64,000 bases of DNA from Prorocentrum cordatum. Its lineage: Eukaryota; Sar; Dinophyceae; Prorocentrales; Prorocentraceae. Made by a program: the position numbers and the translations under genes. A model generated the notes under the pieces. The model was not told where the DNA came from, ran no database searches, and saw only the letters and a program-made list of their open reading frames with translations. Below are positions 26,901 through 37,400 of this stretch, piece by piece (position 1 is the first letter of the stretch; the number at the start of each line of letters is the position of its first letter). The stretch is taken from contig CAUYUJ010017793.1 of NCBI GenBank assembly GCA_963575745.1, positions 295,001 through 359,000 on the forward strand. Reading direction: 5' to 3'.

Positions 26901-29531
26901 AGCCCTTGACCCCCACACATGCCCGCACCTATGCGCCTCTTGCCACTCCGCCGAAAGCGGCCGACGTAGCTTTCCCCACAACCTGACGAAAGTATTGCTG
27001 AGGACGATCAACCTAGTGTCCCCGTCAGGCTTGGGCAGGCGAACAAGCTCGCTGTAGAGCCTGTCCGTGGGCCAGGCCAGCCAACTCTCAAACAGCATGA
27101 ACATATCGGCCAGGCTCTGCAAGGCCTGGTCGGACAACACATCGAGCGTGCGTGGCGCGATCCTCGTCTGGCCCGAGGCCGTCTTCAACGGAAAACTCCT
27201 GATGGCTCCACGCACCTGTGATGCAGACAAAGGCGGAAGCAAAGGCCACTGAGCGTGATCGGCAGGCAGCGACAGAGAACATGCACCGTGGTAAGTCCAA
27301 ACGTCCTTCCACTTGTCGAGCGTGCGGTCAGCCATCTGGTATGGCTGAGCGTCGTGGGAGTAGGCAAGCACCTCCTGTCGAGCCCGAACTTTGGAGGACG
27401 AATGCGCCCGAGATGCTCCTCCCAGGAAGGCTTTTTTGGCCCACTGCCTCCAGGCCTTCTCTGACGCTCTTTGTGCCGTTCTCAAATGATGCTTAGCTCT
27501 GGCAATGATTGCCTTGGCTACGTCCTCAAAGTCAGCCTCGACCAAGCCAGTCAGCCCTCGCCGAAAGAAGCCTGCGAAGGCAGCATCCAAAACACACAGC
27601 ACATGCTCTGACCGAGCCGCGCGTCTATAAAAGGCAGCCACCTCGTTGAAAGCCACGACGACCTTAGTGCACTGCAGCGGCGTGATGTCGCACACGGCAG
27701 CACAGAGCTTGAGGCGCTCGATGTACCTCGCCAGCCGCTTCTTCTCAGCCACAAGGTGCTGGGCCCATCGCTTCGCCGTGGCCCAGGCCAGCACAGTCGG
27801 CTCCTTGTAGGTGCGCCTGCGTGGCGGCTGCCATGACAAGTGCTGCCACTTGAACTGCGGCGGCCCCTCGCGTCCGATGTACTGCATGGCCTTAGCACCC
27901 ACGCAGTCGTAACGCCCTGCCAGCTCGTAGTCCACCCCTCGCAACACGGAGTCCCAGAGCGGGCTCAGATCGTCGGCACAGCTGACCCGTTGGAACTCTG
28001 TCTGAAGTCTGTGCCACGGGTAGGGATACCTAGCACAGCCAACTGGCGGCACCACCGCAAAGGGACGTGGCTCCACAGGGACGCGGCACCACGTGGGGCG
28101 ATCCTCGCCCATGAGCTGCAGCTCTACAGGGAAATGCGGCGGCGGCACGACCGTGGAGTCATACTGGACCTCTGGCTTGCCCTTGATGCGAGACGCTAAA
28201 TTGGCACAGACGACGAAATAGTCTATGGTGCTCTTGCCCTCATCGGTGATGCAGGTGTGCTGGTCGGGCACGTAGTGGACGGCCGCCATGGTCTCGACCC
28301 AGTTGCGAACATTGAGCGCATCGATGTCGGAGTTCCAGTCGCCACCTAGGATCCAGTCGAGGCCCCGTGAGTCCCATGCCGCAACTCTCTGTGCCAAGGC
28401 CCACAACACCTCAATGTTCCCGCCCGATATGCCAATGGACGTGACAAGATACACACTGGCGACTATGATGCCGCCTGCCACTCCCCAGTTAATCTGTGCA
28501 CAGACTGCTCGTCCTGGGTAGATAATGTGCCCATCATCAGGTGGGGCTGTGACCATGATGTATGTCGGCACAAGTACAGCGACCCCTCCGAAGTTGGACG
28601 TAGCTGAGTCACCCGTAGAGGGCGACGGGGCCCATAGCCCGTGCCATCCAGCATCCAAGGCCCTGGCCTGAAACTCACCAAGCCTAGAGTCGGTAATCCT
28701 CAACTCTTGTGCCAGCAAGATAGTTCCCCGATAGGTAGCCAAAAAGTCAAAGAGAGGGCCGTAGCTCGTAGCATTCACCGTTGTGATGAGGCCCTTGAGC
28801 TGCGGCTGAGATACTGCATGCATTGGCTGCACCTTCGCCTCCGTGCTTCCTGGCGGCAAAGGCGAGGTAGGTGCAGCGCGTTCTTGACTTGATTTCTCGA
28901 AGCGCAATCGGGAAGAAGGTGGGGACGAGGATGGCGCTTCATGAAATGCGCCTTCACACAGATCTGCTTCCATGTCAGGCTCAACGTCCTCAAAGAAGTC
29001 ATGATCGTCATCCAAAGTAGTGCACACTGGGCCGCTCTGGCCCGGTGGGGCCCCTGGCAGTCGGCACTCTCTGCCGCCTGGATTCTCCGAGGGCAAGGGC
29101 GGTGAGCGGTGCGTGCCGTCCGAAGACGGTCGGTACCCTCTGCCGCCACTCCCCGAAGGTGAGGTCGGTGAGCAGTGCGTGCTGCCAGGGGCCAACCGCG
29201 TAGGCGTAGACGGAGTAGCCCTCTGTGATGCCGTGGTCGCCCCAGACGGAGCAGCAGGCCCAACCGAAGTAGGCGAGGCCGCCGTCAGGGTCGGAGCTGT
29301 CCCCCACCCCGAGGAGCGGGCCAGTGGGGGGCATAATGTAGGCGCCGTAGTGCCAGCCGAGGTCATGGAACTAGACGCCGATGTGGGCAGGGGGGTGTGA
29401 CGATGAGGGGCTGAATCCCTCTCCCCCCTGCCCAGACTGCTAGCCGCCGTCGAAGATGACTGAGGCGGACTCTCGATATGTTGCGCTGATGTAGAGCTGA
29501 CCATGGTGACAAAGAGCCAAAGCAACAGCAT
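23991..29531 (-). CDS. LINE ORF2: endonuclease, reverse transcriptase, RNase H
   Basis: About 1,846 residues from the ATG at 29,531 (MLLLWLFVTM), 16 bp after the ORF1 stop. In order: a variable Ser/Pro/Thr-rich region; an apurinic-type endonuclease (catalytic-Glu motif LLAQEL about 277, GGDWNSD about 400, STIDYFV about 437, PHFPV about 467); RT with LLDMTKCFD (about 907), GILAGC and LMDD (about 1,000); and RNase H with YTDGSG (about 1,430), the catalytic Glu in RAERYA, ISDLKSL and GNAWADFF (about 1,572). Two C-terminal Cys clusters follow (CRRCN about 1,663; CCRKCGGNF about 1,785), possible zinc fingers. The frame has no stop or shift, so this copy may be recent. It mobilises by target-primed reverse transcription, as known for LINEs. 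The frame happens to stay open far upstream through unrelated DNA. Confidence 0.93.
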   Translation of the reverse strand: MLLLWLFVTMVSSTSAQHIESPPQSSSTAASSLGRGERDSAPHRHTPLPTSASSSMTSAGTTAPTLCPPLARSSGWGTAPTLTAASPTSVGPAAPSGATTASQRATPSTPTRLAPGSTHCSPTSPSGSGGRGYRPSSDGTHRSPPLPSENPGGRECRLPGAPPGQSGPVCTTLDDDHDFFEDVEPDMEADLCEGAFHEAPSSSPPSSRLRFEKSSQERAAPTSPLPPGSTEAKVQPMHAVSQPQLKGLITTVNATSYGPLFDFLATYRGTILLAQELRITDSRLGEFQARALDAGWHGLWAPSPSTGDSATSNFGGVAVLVPTYIMVTAPPDDGHIIYPGRAVCAQINWGVAGGIIVASVYLVTSIGISGGNIEVLWALAQRVAAWDSRGLDWILGGDWNSDIDALNVRNWVETMAAVHYVPDQHTCITDEGKSTIDYFVVCANLASRIKGKPEVQYDSTVVPPPHFPVELQLMGEDRPTWCRVPVEPRPFAVVPPVGCARYPYPWHRLQTEFQRVSCADDLSPLWDSVLRGVDYELAGRYDCVGAKAMQYIGREGPPQFKWQHLSWQPPRRRTYKEPTVLAWATAKRWAQHLVAEKKRLARYIERLKLCAAVCDITPLQCTKVVVAFNEVAAFYRRAARSEHVLCVLDAAFAGFFRRGLTGLVEADFEDVAKAIIARAKHHLRTAQRASEKAWRQWAKKAFLGGASRAHSSSKVRARQEVLAYSHDAQPYQMADRTLDKWKDVWTYHGACSLSLPADHAQWPLLPPLSASQVRGAIRSFPLKTASGQTRIAPRTLDVLSDQALQSLADMFMLFESWLAWPTDRLYSELVRLPKPDGDTRLIVLSNTFVRLWGKLRRPLSAEWQEAHRCGHVWGSRAGQTSTDSAFDHNLSQEIGELLGEHTCTILLDMTKCFDMVSHSALLREARELRYPLRLLWLLLGSYRQPRRIKCFGSVSRPLVAHQGILAGCTHATYLLYLLTYRAVQRTASIAPTITPRTLMDDVGLQYVSPVLREVSNLARAAKAFTSDAGDLGMVLKPPKSGCIPGNQKVWGQLKRHLGTLKIPYRAHMRNLGHELTGPRVLRRMEKRRLVQFRERKHRFRMLKSAVGRGATSLWRTGALPSVAHGGAVAGVSDSALRELRHCAAVLNGAPGKTMVGVIAYLIFHRDECSDPIYNATTDIVLKYASWIWDGRVQPSRLREAWVRLGAKFESSPSWAKARGPLGATWLTLRRISWTMSSEHILADDLGNSFDLYRICPADLRVFLHQGIQRWQHHRLQQHFYTEQADVWHRALRHALAKIKCHRRLGALQALWADNLPIPPRRDMKHGRPIRPCQACGKAIDSCWGHIFYDCPPLLDGDPDQEYYEFPEQLQEVRGMHQASGQMLGCADWDQRYLIYGVPEPVAVPHYTTVSNEVFEWGDVSGSWGPTSYTDGSGFSASIPEVRRCGWSVCQLGPVTWLPARAVYGPLPYYVQTVGRAERYAIKMGLQRHPGHEVFISDLKSLVEEGASWDQRLEFGKAKHARVWRDIFSAARARDPRLPPVRFQWTPAHRKLEDIIGSATPDELEAYVGNAWADFFAKCGSAAHMVSKTLADSLAAGLKQHRQVLHYVSWAAFQVVQFRRWGADPVVEQDPELAQVPKRVVFERPQDHELLFCQRMSEYRCRRCNRVARSASTLQTLRSGADRVCAPSPLVQSLAEDFFLLSSEAWLSVSDSRVTAAIEAADRMLGSTSRPLEASSAFPAVPPQPLEQVSAARGSADVPQPVLAEFAELGHDVFCVNSVYCCRKCGGNFNGSESFRSARKLRARCQGFSENPKTRANQLTAIDRITRGLEPRQRGAGAARSGPNPAP

Positions 29532-29547
29532 ATCAAGCCGAGCACAT

Positions 29548-30545
29548 TCACGCCGACGTCTTGGCCTTCTTGGCCACAGTGTCCAAGTAGCTCTGCTGAA
29601 GGCTCTTGAACTTCTCACGCACGATGTCAGGGGTGTCGCTCTCTTCGACTTGGACCCCTGCTGCACCCAGCGTCTCACGGTACTCCTGCTCGGACATCTC
29701 GATGTCAGGTGGCTCAGCACAAGACTCATCACCATCCTCATCATCATGGGCAGGTGCAGGTTCAGGCGGCTTGGCCTGCGGCATATTCTGCAGCTTGCTG
29801 ACCGTGTCGGCCATAGCTTGCAGCTCCTTGACCATGTCGGCGCCGAGACCGAGGCCCGATGCAACCTTGCCCAGCTGCTCCACGCTGACCGCGAAGGTGG
29901 GCAGCAGGTCCGCCAACGTCGGTGGCTGAGTGCCCTCGGGCGGCTGGACTCGCGACATGGCGGCGCGAGTCTGCTGCTCCAGGCGGAGGACCTCCGCAGC
30001 CGCCTCCTGCAACTTGGAGTCAGTGTCGGCCAGGCCGCGGGTGAGCTCGTCGATCTTCCTCTGCTGCTCGTCGCGAGTGGCCTGGATGGTAGCCTGTCGC
30101 GAACGGGCGGAGGACAGTCTTGACGCCAATGACCTGGCCTGATGCTCAATGGGCCTATCCTGAAAGAGCTCAGCGTCCAACCTAGCTCGCTCCTCACGCC
30201 ATTTGGCCACAATACCAGCATCAGCAGGGTCAGTAGTGACCCGAAGCAACTGATCCAGCATCTTGATTCGGCTCCTCTTGACGGCGTCGGCATCCCCAGG
30301 CGCGGCAGCCCAAGGTGGGCTCGCACCTGTACCCGTAGCCGCTGGCCCGTGCCCAGGGGGATGCTCGCGGAGCTTGGCGAGCTGCGCCTCGAGCTCCTTG
30401 ACCTTGGCCGCGAGCGACTGCTGCTTGGCCGAGACGCTGGGCTGCGACGCCGCTTTGTTCTCCTTGAAACAGTTGCTCTTGTGCAGGCCGCACTTCTTGC
30501 AGTACACAAGGGTGGAGGCGTTGAACCACGGCTGATTCGTGACGT
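29548..30545 (-). CDS. LINE ORF1: zinc-finger, coiled-coil protein, 5' end uncertain
   Basis: About 330 residues. Near the start is a CX2CX3HX4C motif (CKKCGLHKSNC). A helical segment rich in Lys, Glu, Leu and Arg follows (AKVKELEAQLAKLREH), then a second charged segment and an acidic tail (HDDEDGDESC). This fits LINE ORF1 nucleic-acid-binding proteins that coat element RNA. No ATG precedes the zinc finger in this frame; the first Met is in IKMLDQ well inside. The sequence upstream turns directly into a (GAG)n run, so the 5' end has probably been lost or truncated at the microsatellite. Stop at 29,548-29,550; ORF2 begins 16 bp later. Confidence 0.8.
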
Positions 30546-31224
30546 CATGCCTGCACCAGGAGGAGGAGGAGGAGGAGGAGGAGGGAGGGGGAGGAGGAAG
30601 AGGAGGAGGAGGGAGGAGGAGGGAGGGAGGAGGAGGAGAGGAGGAAGAGGGAGGAGGGAGGAGGGAGGAGGACACACCTGGGCGCGGTCCGCGCGCGGAT
30701 GCGGCGATCCTGTGGACGTGCGTCCGGCGCGGGGCCTCCGCGCAGAGGCCGCCCCGTGTCCGAGGGGGGCCGCGCCCGAGGGGTCCAGGCCGCTGGGCTG
30801 TGGAGGCAGACATGCAGAGGAGGCCAGCGGAGGCCAGTCTGACCTCTGGGGCCTCCTCCTCCTCTCCTCCTCCTCCTCCTCCTCCTCCTCCTGCTCCTCC
30901 TCCTTGTCCATCCCTCCTCCTCCTCCTTGTCCATCCCTCCTCCATCCCTCCGCCATCCCTCCTCCATCCCCCCTCCTCCTGCTCCTCCTTCTCCTCTGTG
31001 GATACGCTGTCCACGGATACAGTGCAGGCCAGCCCACAAACAAACCTTCCACCAAAAGAAACCCAGTCCTGAGACCCCAGGACGTCGATCGAGGGGGCGT
31101 CGCGCTTTTCAGGGCAGAGCCATCGAAACACAAGACGCCGAGGGCACCCTGAAGGCAAGCAGGATGTCTCTTCGCATGGGCCTCCACTGTACTTCCCGCC
31201 CGCGACTCTCCTATGTCTGAATAC
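30546..31224. other. Microsatellites between LINE and exchanger exon
   Basis: GAG-rich tract 30,559-30,680, a GC-rich centre, and a CTC tract about 30,848-30,995 with CCTCCTTGTCCATCC repeats. The minus frame remains open across all of it, which is fortuitous. The end nearest 31,224 would be intron if the donor at AG|GTATTC is used. Confidence 0.7.
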
Positions 31225-31416
31225 CTGTACTCCGCCACCTGAGTCAGGGCCCACACGACGTACAGCGACAGCGGGTACAGCGCCAGCACAACCAGCCCAG
31301 ACAGCAGATTCATGCTCCTGCGGCCCCACACCAGCAGCGCCACCACGGCCTCGACGACGAGGATGGAGAGCGTCTCGGCCGAGAACTCCCAGGCGAGAGA
31401 CTTGAAGTAGACAAGC
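31225..31416 (-). CDS. NCL: NCL exchanger exon 8 (last membrane segments)
   Basis: Encodes [20 protein letters not shown] and, later, [20 protein letters not shown], matching the final helices of NCL exchangers. Acceptor TTTTCCAG|GCTTGTC. A plausible donor, GTACAG|GTATTC, ends the exon at 31,225. If that is not used, the frame runs on into microsatellite and LINE sequence. Phase 2 joins to exon 7 (TT|G). Confidence 0.8.
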
Positions 31417-34400
31417 CTGGAAAAGCCAAAAGGAGCAGTACACCCATGCGCGGACACCGTTCAGGCTAACCCTGAGCCAAGCATTGGTGCACGCTTGCAT
31501 GTTGCAAACTATAGAATATCAGACTTACCTCCCCGAAACAAACAATTAGCCTGGCGAAGGACCCAACCATATGCAGTTGTGAATGCCGCAATTGTGCTGG
31601 GTGGTGGCGGACGCATGCGGGCGGTGCCACTGGGACCTTCGGTGGAGCTCCCTATGGGGCCACGAAACGCTGTACTGGGTGGGTGAGACGCGGTCAGCAA
31701 GGGCTGTGCTGCGTGGTGGCGGACGCATGCGAGCGGTACCACTGGGACCTTCGGTGGAGCTCCCTATGGGGCCACGAAACGCTGTAGTGGGTGGGTGAAA
31801 CGCAGGCAGGGAGCAAGGGCTGTGCAGGGTGGTGGCGGACGCATGCGGGCGGTGCCGCTGGGACCTTTGGTGGAGCTCCCTATAGGGCTACGAAGCGCTG
31901 TTCTGGGTGGGTGAAGCGCAGGGAACAAGGGCTGTGCTGGGTGGTGGCGGACGCAAGCGGGCAGTGCCACTGGGACCTTTGGTGGAGCCCCCTATGGGGC
32001 CACGAAACGTGCGAGGGGTGTGCCAGAATGGGGGTGGAACCGCATGCCAGCGCAGCCACTGGGGCCTTCGGTGGAGCTCCTATGGAGCCACGAAGCGTGT
32101 GAGGGGTGTGCCGAAATGGGGGGTGGAACCGCATGCGAGCGCAGCCACTGCGGCGTTCGGTGGAGCTCCCTATGGGGCCACGAGACGTGCGAAGGGCGTG
32201 CCGAAAAAGGGGGTGGAACCGCATGCGAGCGCAGCCACTGGGGCCTTCGGTGGAGCTCTCTATGGGGCCACGAACCGTGTGAGGGGTGTGCCGAAATGGG
32301 GGGGAACCACATGCGAGCGCAGCCACTGGGGCGTTCGGTGGAGCTCCCCATGGAGCCACCCACGAAGCGTGTGAGGGGTGTGCCGAAATGGGGGGTGGAA
32401 CCGCATGCGAGCGCAGCCACTGGAGCGTTCGGTGGAGCTCCCTATGGGGCCACGAAACGTGTGAGGGGTGTGCCAGAATGGGGGGTGGAACCGATGCGGG
32501 CGCAGCCACTGGGGCCTTCGGTGGAGCTCCCTATGGGTGTGAGGGGTGTGCCAGAATTGGGGGTGGAACCGCATGCGGGCGCAGCCACTGGGGCCTTCGG
32601 TGGAGCTCCCTATGGGGCCACGAAACGTGTGAGGGGTGTGCCAGAATGGGGGGTGGAGCGCAGCCACTGGGGCCTTCGGTGGAGCTCCCTATGGGGCCAC
32701 GAAACAACCACTGGGGGGTGGCCAACCGCATGCGGGCGCAGCCACTGGGGCCTTCGGTGGAGCTCCCTATGGGGCCACGAAACGTGTGAGGGGTGTGCCA
32801 GAATGGGGGGTGGAACCGCATGCGGGCGCAGCCACTGGGGCCTTCGGTGGAGCTCCCTATGGGGCCACGAAACGTGTGAGGGGTGTGCCAGAATGGGGGT
32901 GGAACCGCATGCGGGCGCAGCCACTGGGGCCTTCGGTGGAGCTCCCTATGGGGCCACGAAACGTGTGAGGGGTGTGCCAGAATGGGGGGTGGAACCGCAT
33001 GCGGGCGCAGCCACTGGGGCCTTCGGTGGAGCTCCCTATGGGGCCACGAAACGTGTGAGGGGTGTGCCAGAATGGGGGGTGGAACCGCATGCGGGCGCAG
33101 CCACTGGGGCCTTCGGTGGAGCTCCCTATGGGGCCACGAAACGTGTGAGGGGTGTGCCAGAATGGGGGTGGAACCGCATGCGGGCGCAGCCACTGGGGCC
33201 TTCGGTGGAGCTCCCTATGGGGCCACGAAACGTGTGAGGGGTGTGCCAGAATGGGGGGTGGAACCGCATGCGGGCGCAGCCACTGGGGCCTTCGGTGGAG
33301 CTCCCTATGGGGCCACGAAACGTGTGAGGGGTGTGCCAGAATGGGGGGTGGAACCGCATGCGGGCGCAGCCACTGGGGCCTTCGGTGGAGCTCCCTATGG
33401 GGCCACGAAACGTGTGAGGGGTGTGCCAGAATGGGGGGTGGAACCGCATGCGGGCGCAGCCACTGGGGCCTTCGGTGGAGCTCCCTATGGGGCCACGAAA
33501 CGTGTGAGGGGTGTGCCAGAATGGGGGGTGGAACCGCATGCGGGCGCAGCCACTGGGGCCTTCGGTGGAGCTCCCTATGGGGCCATGAAACGTGTGAGGG
33601 GTGTGCCAGAATGGGTGTGGGAGGGGGAGCACGGGGGAGGAGGTAGGGAGGAAAGAGGCGGGAACGCGGGGCACCGTCTCTTCAAAACGAGGACCCAACA
33701 CCACAGGATGGTTGGGAACAACTCACACTTGGTCAACTGCAACTTGTTCTGACACTTCCGCTTGACAACATCCACAGGGTTCTGACCCTTCCGCAGATCA
33801 CGACCCCAAGCTCTAAACACACTACATATTGTTTTACATGTTCAGACAGCTCAATGATGTGCAATGGTTTGGACTCGGTTCTTGGAGAAATTGAAGTCCG
33901 ATATGTGTTCACTTGCCTTCATGTTCACAAGCACGGCACTTTCGCTCGAGACATTCTCTCAAGAGTGACGTCGGAGCATGTGTTCGATGCAATCGCACGG
34001 TGTGGAAATGCCTCCTTAGCCCAACTCATCGCAAAGTGTGGCAACTCCACCCGCACTGGACTGCGATCCCGCCAGTGCACATCTCACCTCTTTGATCATC
34101 GGCCATCTTGTAATCCACCGTGGTCTGGCCTCTCGCCCGTTTCCTCTGTTTCACCATCTCCCGATTCCTCATCCGCATCCTCGGATCAGAGATCCTGTCC
34201 TGCTTTTGTCCATCTTCTGTGATGCCCACGTGCTGAAGTGATTGCTGTATGAGCCAGGGCACGCACACACGTGGCCCGGCGGGGGCCACGGAGGGCACAC
34301 GCACGTGGGCCCACAACAAAGACAGCGACGGGGCCAGCGAGTGCAGCAACGTGGCCATTGAAGGCAGCGATTGGGCCACGAAGGGCGACAGCGGGGCCAC

Positions 34401-37400
34401 AAAGGGCAACGGGGGGCATTGAAGGTGGCAGAAAGACAGCGAGGGGCGACAACGGGCCCCAACGGGCGGGTCGGGCGGGCGATCCAGGAAGGCAAGCCGA
34501 GCGGGCGGGCTGCTGAAGCGTGAGTCCTGCACGAACCGGCAGAAAACCGACAGCTACAGCGCGACTCCCAAGTAAACTGTGAAGAAGTCCGAAGCGAGAG
34601 CGTGATTGACGAGGAGCGGCGGGCGCAAGGTGGTTTAGGGAGCTTCCTCTTGCACCCCTCCCTCTTCCCCTTCGGGGAGGGGTTTACCCCTCCCCCTACC
34701 CACTCCCCTGGACCTGGACGGGGGGGTTCGCGGGTAGTTGGAGCGTGCAAAACGGGCTCGGCGAGGAAGCCAAACTCACTGGTTTTACGAAGGTGTTGGC
34801 CCCATTTTGGCCTCCTGGGGGAGAGGGGGGGGGGTCTAATTAAGGAATCTCCCTGATTTTATCGGTCTCCTCCGAGATGGCCCCAAGAGCGCTCCCAAGG
34901 CTCCCAAGGGTGCCCCAAGAGGTGGCCAGGAGGCCCCAAGAGGCCCCAAGAGGCCCCCAGGATGCCCCCAAGAAGCTCCCAAGAGACCCCCAAGAGGCCC
35001 CACGAGGCCCCCACAAGACGCTCAAGAGGCATCGGCAAGAACGCGAAAATCATTGATTGTTGCAAAGGTTTTGGCCACATTTTGGCCTCCCGGGTGGGGG
35101 GGCACTGATTACGATGACTCCAAGAGCGCCTTGGAGAGCCCAAGATGACCTCTAAGATGGCTCAAGATATCCCAGGATGCCTCAAGATGGCTCCCACGAT
35201 GCTCCGAGAGGCCCCAAGACCGCTCCAAGACGACTCCAAGTGGCCAAAGAGTTCCCAAGACGGCCCAAAGAGCGCTCAAGAGCGCCCAAAGAGCACCCAG
35301 GAGGCCCCAGGAGGCCCCAGAAGGCGCCCAAGAGGCGCCCAAGAGGCTCCCAACAGACCCCCAAGAGGCCACAAGAAACTCTCCGAGGCACCCAAAACGC
35401 TCTAAGGTGTCCGGAACCGCCAAGAGGTCCCGGAGACGCTCAAAGCGGCCTTCACTGTAAGACCCTTCCTCTGTGTGCTGCCCACTTCCCTGATCGAGGC
35501 AACTCCTCTATGCATCGTTTCTGGATGGGCTGGTGGGGTTACGCGAAGTCTAGAATGGTGAGCAGTCCCAAGCGAGAGCGCGTTTCCTGAGTGAAGTTTA
35601 GGGAGGTCTCTAGCGAAAGCGCGATGTCTCAATACATTTGAAGAAACATCAGTCGCATTTGTCTGCTCGCGTGCCAGTCAACACGTAGATCCCAAACACT
35701 CGATACCCGCCCTCTTCGTCTTCGATCGTACCCCCTTAGGGGTGTATCCTTCTGACCTGCAACGTGTATTTCGTGCAGTCCTTAAGGCAGGGGAAGAGAG
35801 GACGGATGGAAGAAATGAGCAAGGGGCAGGCGGATTGCTGAAGCGTACGCCCTGCATGAATCGCAAGCCAGTCCCGAGCGATAGCGCGATTCCCAACTGA
35901 AGTGAGGAAATCCAATGCGAGGGTGTGATTCCTGAGTGTCGAGGGCGCGGCGTCTCAATCAATGCCGAGGAAGTCCCACGCGAGAGCACGATTCCTGTAT
36001 AAATTGTGAGGACGTCCTGCGCGAGAGCGTGATTAGTGAATAAGTTGTGAGAACGTATCTGGCGGGAGCTGTTGAGGTTGTTGTTGCAGCTGCGGTTGTT
36101 GGTGTAGTTGTTGTAAGCGGGGGGCCAGAGGGGCACAGTTTGGTGACACCTCGCTTTCCCTTATAACAGAACAAACAGATTGCGAGCCCCAAGATAAGCA
36201 TAATTGAAACGTACAGATTGGTTACCAGACAGGGAGGTCAACCAATACTTGTTATTTAGACACGGGGGTTGAACAATAACAGCAAACACAACACAAACAA
36301 CACAAACCACAAAACAACTCTCGACAACAACGGCAACACCATCAAACACGCACCAAGACGACTGAGCTCGTCCATAGACGGCTAAAAAAGCCGCCAAGGA
36401 GGTCTCTAGACTGCCCAAGAAGGCCTCCAGGCGATCCACGAGGGCCAGAAAATTACCCAACATGGCCCGAAGACGGACCCAGAGGCCCCCAGAGGCGCCC
36501 ACCAGGACTGCCCAGGAGGGCTCCAAGAGGACGCCCAAGAGGCCCTCGAGAGCAACACATGTTGTTCGGTTTGTCTGTATGGTTGTTGACACATTGAAAT
36601 ATGCTCTCCCTTTCTGGCTTCCGACCAACATCTGTTCACAGCGTTCCCACTATGGTCCCAAGCCATGCCAAGAGGGTCCCAAGAGGGCCCCGATACGGCC
36701 CATGGGTGCTCCAAGATTGCCCAAGAGGCCCTAAAGACAGCCCAAGGGGCACCCAAGACGACCCAGGATGCTCCCACAACGGCTCATGAAGGCCCCAGCA
36801 GGGGCCCAACCTAGGGAATCGAGATGGCCTTGAAATCGATGTCCTGCAGGATTGCCTCCAAAACCCCCGAGGTACCGAAGAGGCCCCTCAAAGAACTCCA
36901 GAGGCTTCACAGACGCCCCAGAGAGGCCCAAAAGACTCCCAAGAGGCATACCAGAGGCCCCCCTACAGACCACAACAGCCCCCTACACGAACCGAAATGG
37001 TGTCGGCGAGGTTGTCAATAGGCCCCAAAAAAGCTCCAGCATGCATCGTTAACCCTACATCCATCACGCTGCGCTGCTACGCTGGCGCGGTGGAGGGGTG
37101 TGTCGCTGGCAGCTGGATATACTAGGATCACGCGCGCCTCGCGCGCTTAGGTTCTAGCCCAAATGAACATGCATCGTGCTTATCCTATGCCTACTCTCCG
37201 TCTCGTGGCTCCATTCGTAGCATTGCTCCTCGGCCTTCTCATCCTCACCCTCCTCTCCCCACTCTTCTTCTCCCTCCGCTCGCCACTCTGCCTCGCCAGG
37301 AGAGCGCACTGTGCGCCAACCCTGGGATGAACCGGTCGGGGATCGGTGCACACGTGATACTTTGCATCCCCCAGCAACCCTAAGAATATTCCGAGGCAGA

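Larger units (their letters stand above)
33616..37375. other. Intron sequence with several minisatellites, no gene
   Basis: Lies between exchanger exons 7 and 8. Near 33,676-33,710, CAAAACGAGGACCCAACACC resembles 45,636-45,660. A GGGCCAC-AAGGGC minisatellite is at about 34,270-34,430. A ~38-bp GAAGTCC--GCGAGAGCGYGATT minisatellite appears at about 34,555-34,615, 35,545-35,630 and 35,860-36,060. The CCCCAAGAGG arrays are listed separately. No coding sequence was recognised. Confidence 0.65.

Noticed and set aside
31591-33615. Possible CRISPR-like array of regular repeats
   Set aside because: There are no unique spacers between short repeats, the whole 90-bp unit is repeated, and the genome is eukaryotic.
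32020-33752. Long frames (405 and 289 codons, and antisense equivalents) in the 90-bp repeats
   Set aside because: They arise because the unit is 90 bp and lacks stops; all six frames behave alike and no protein features appear.
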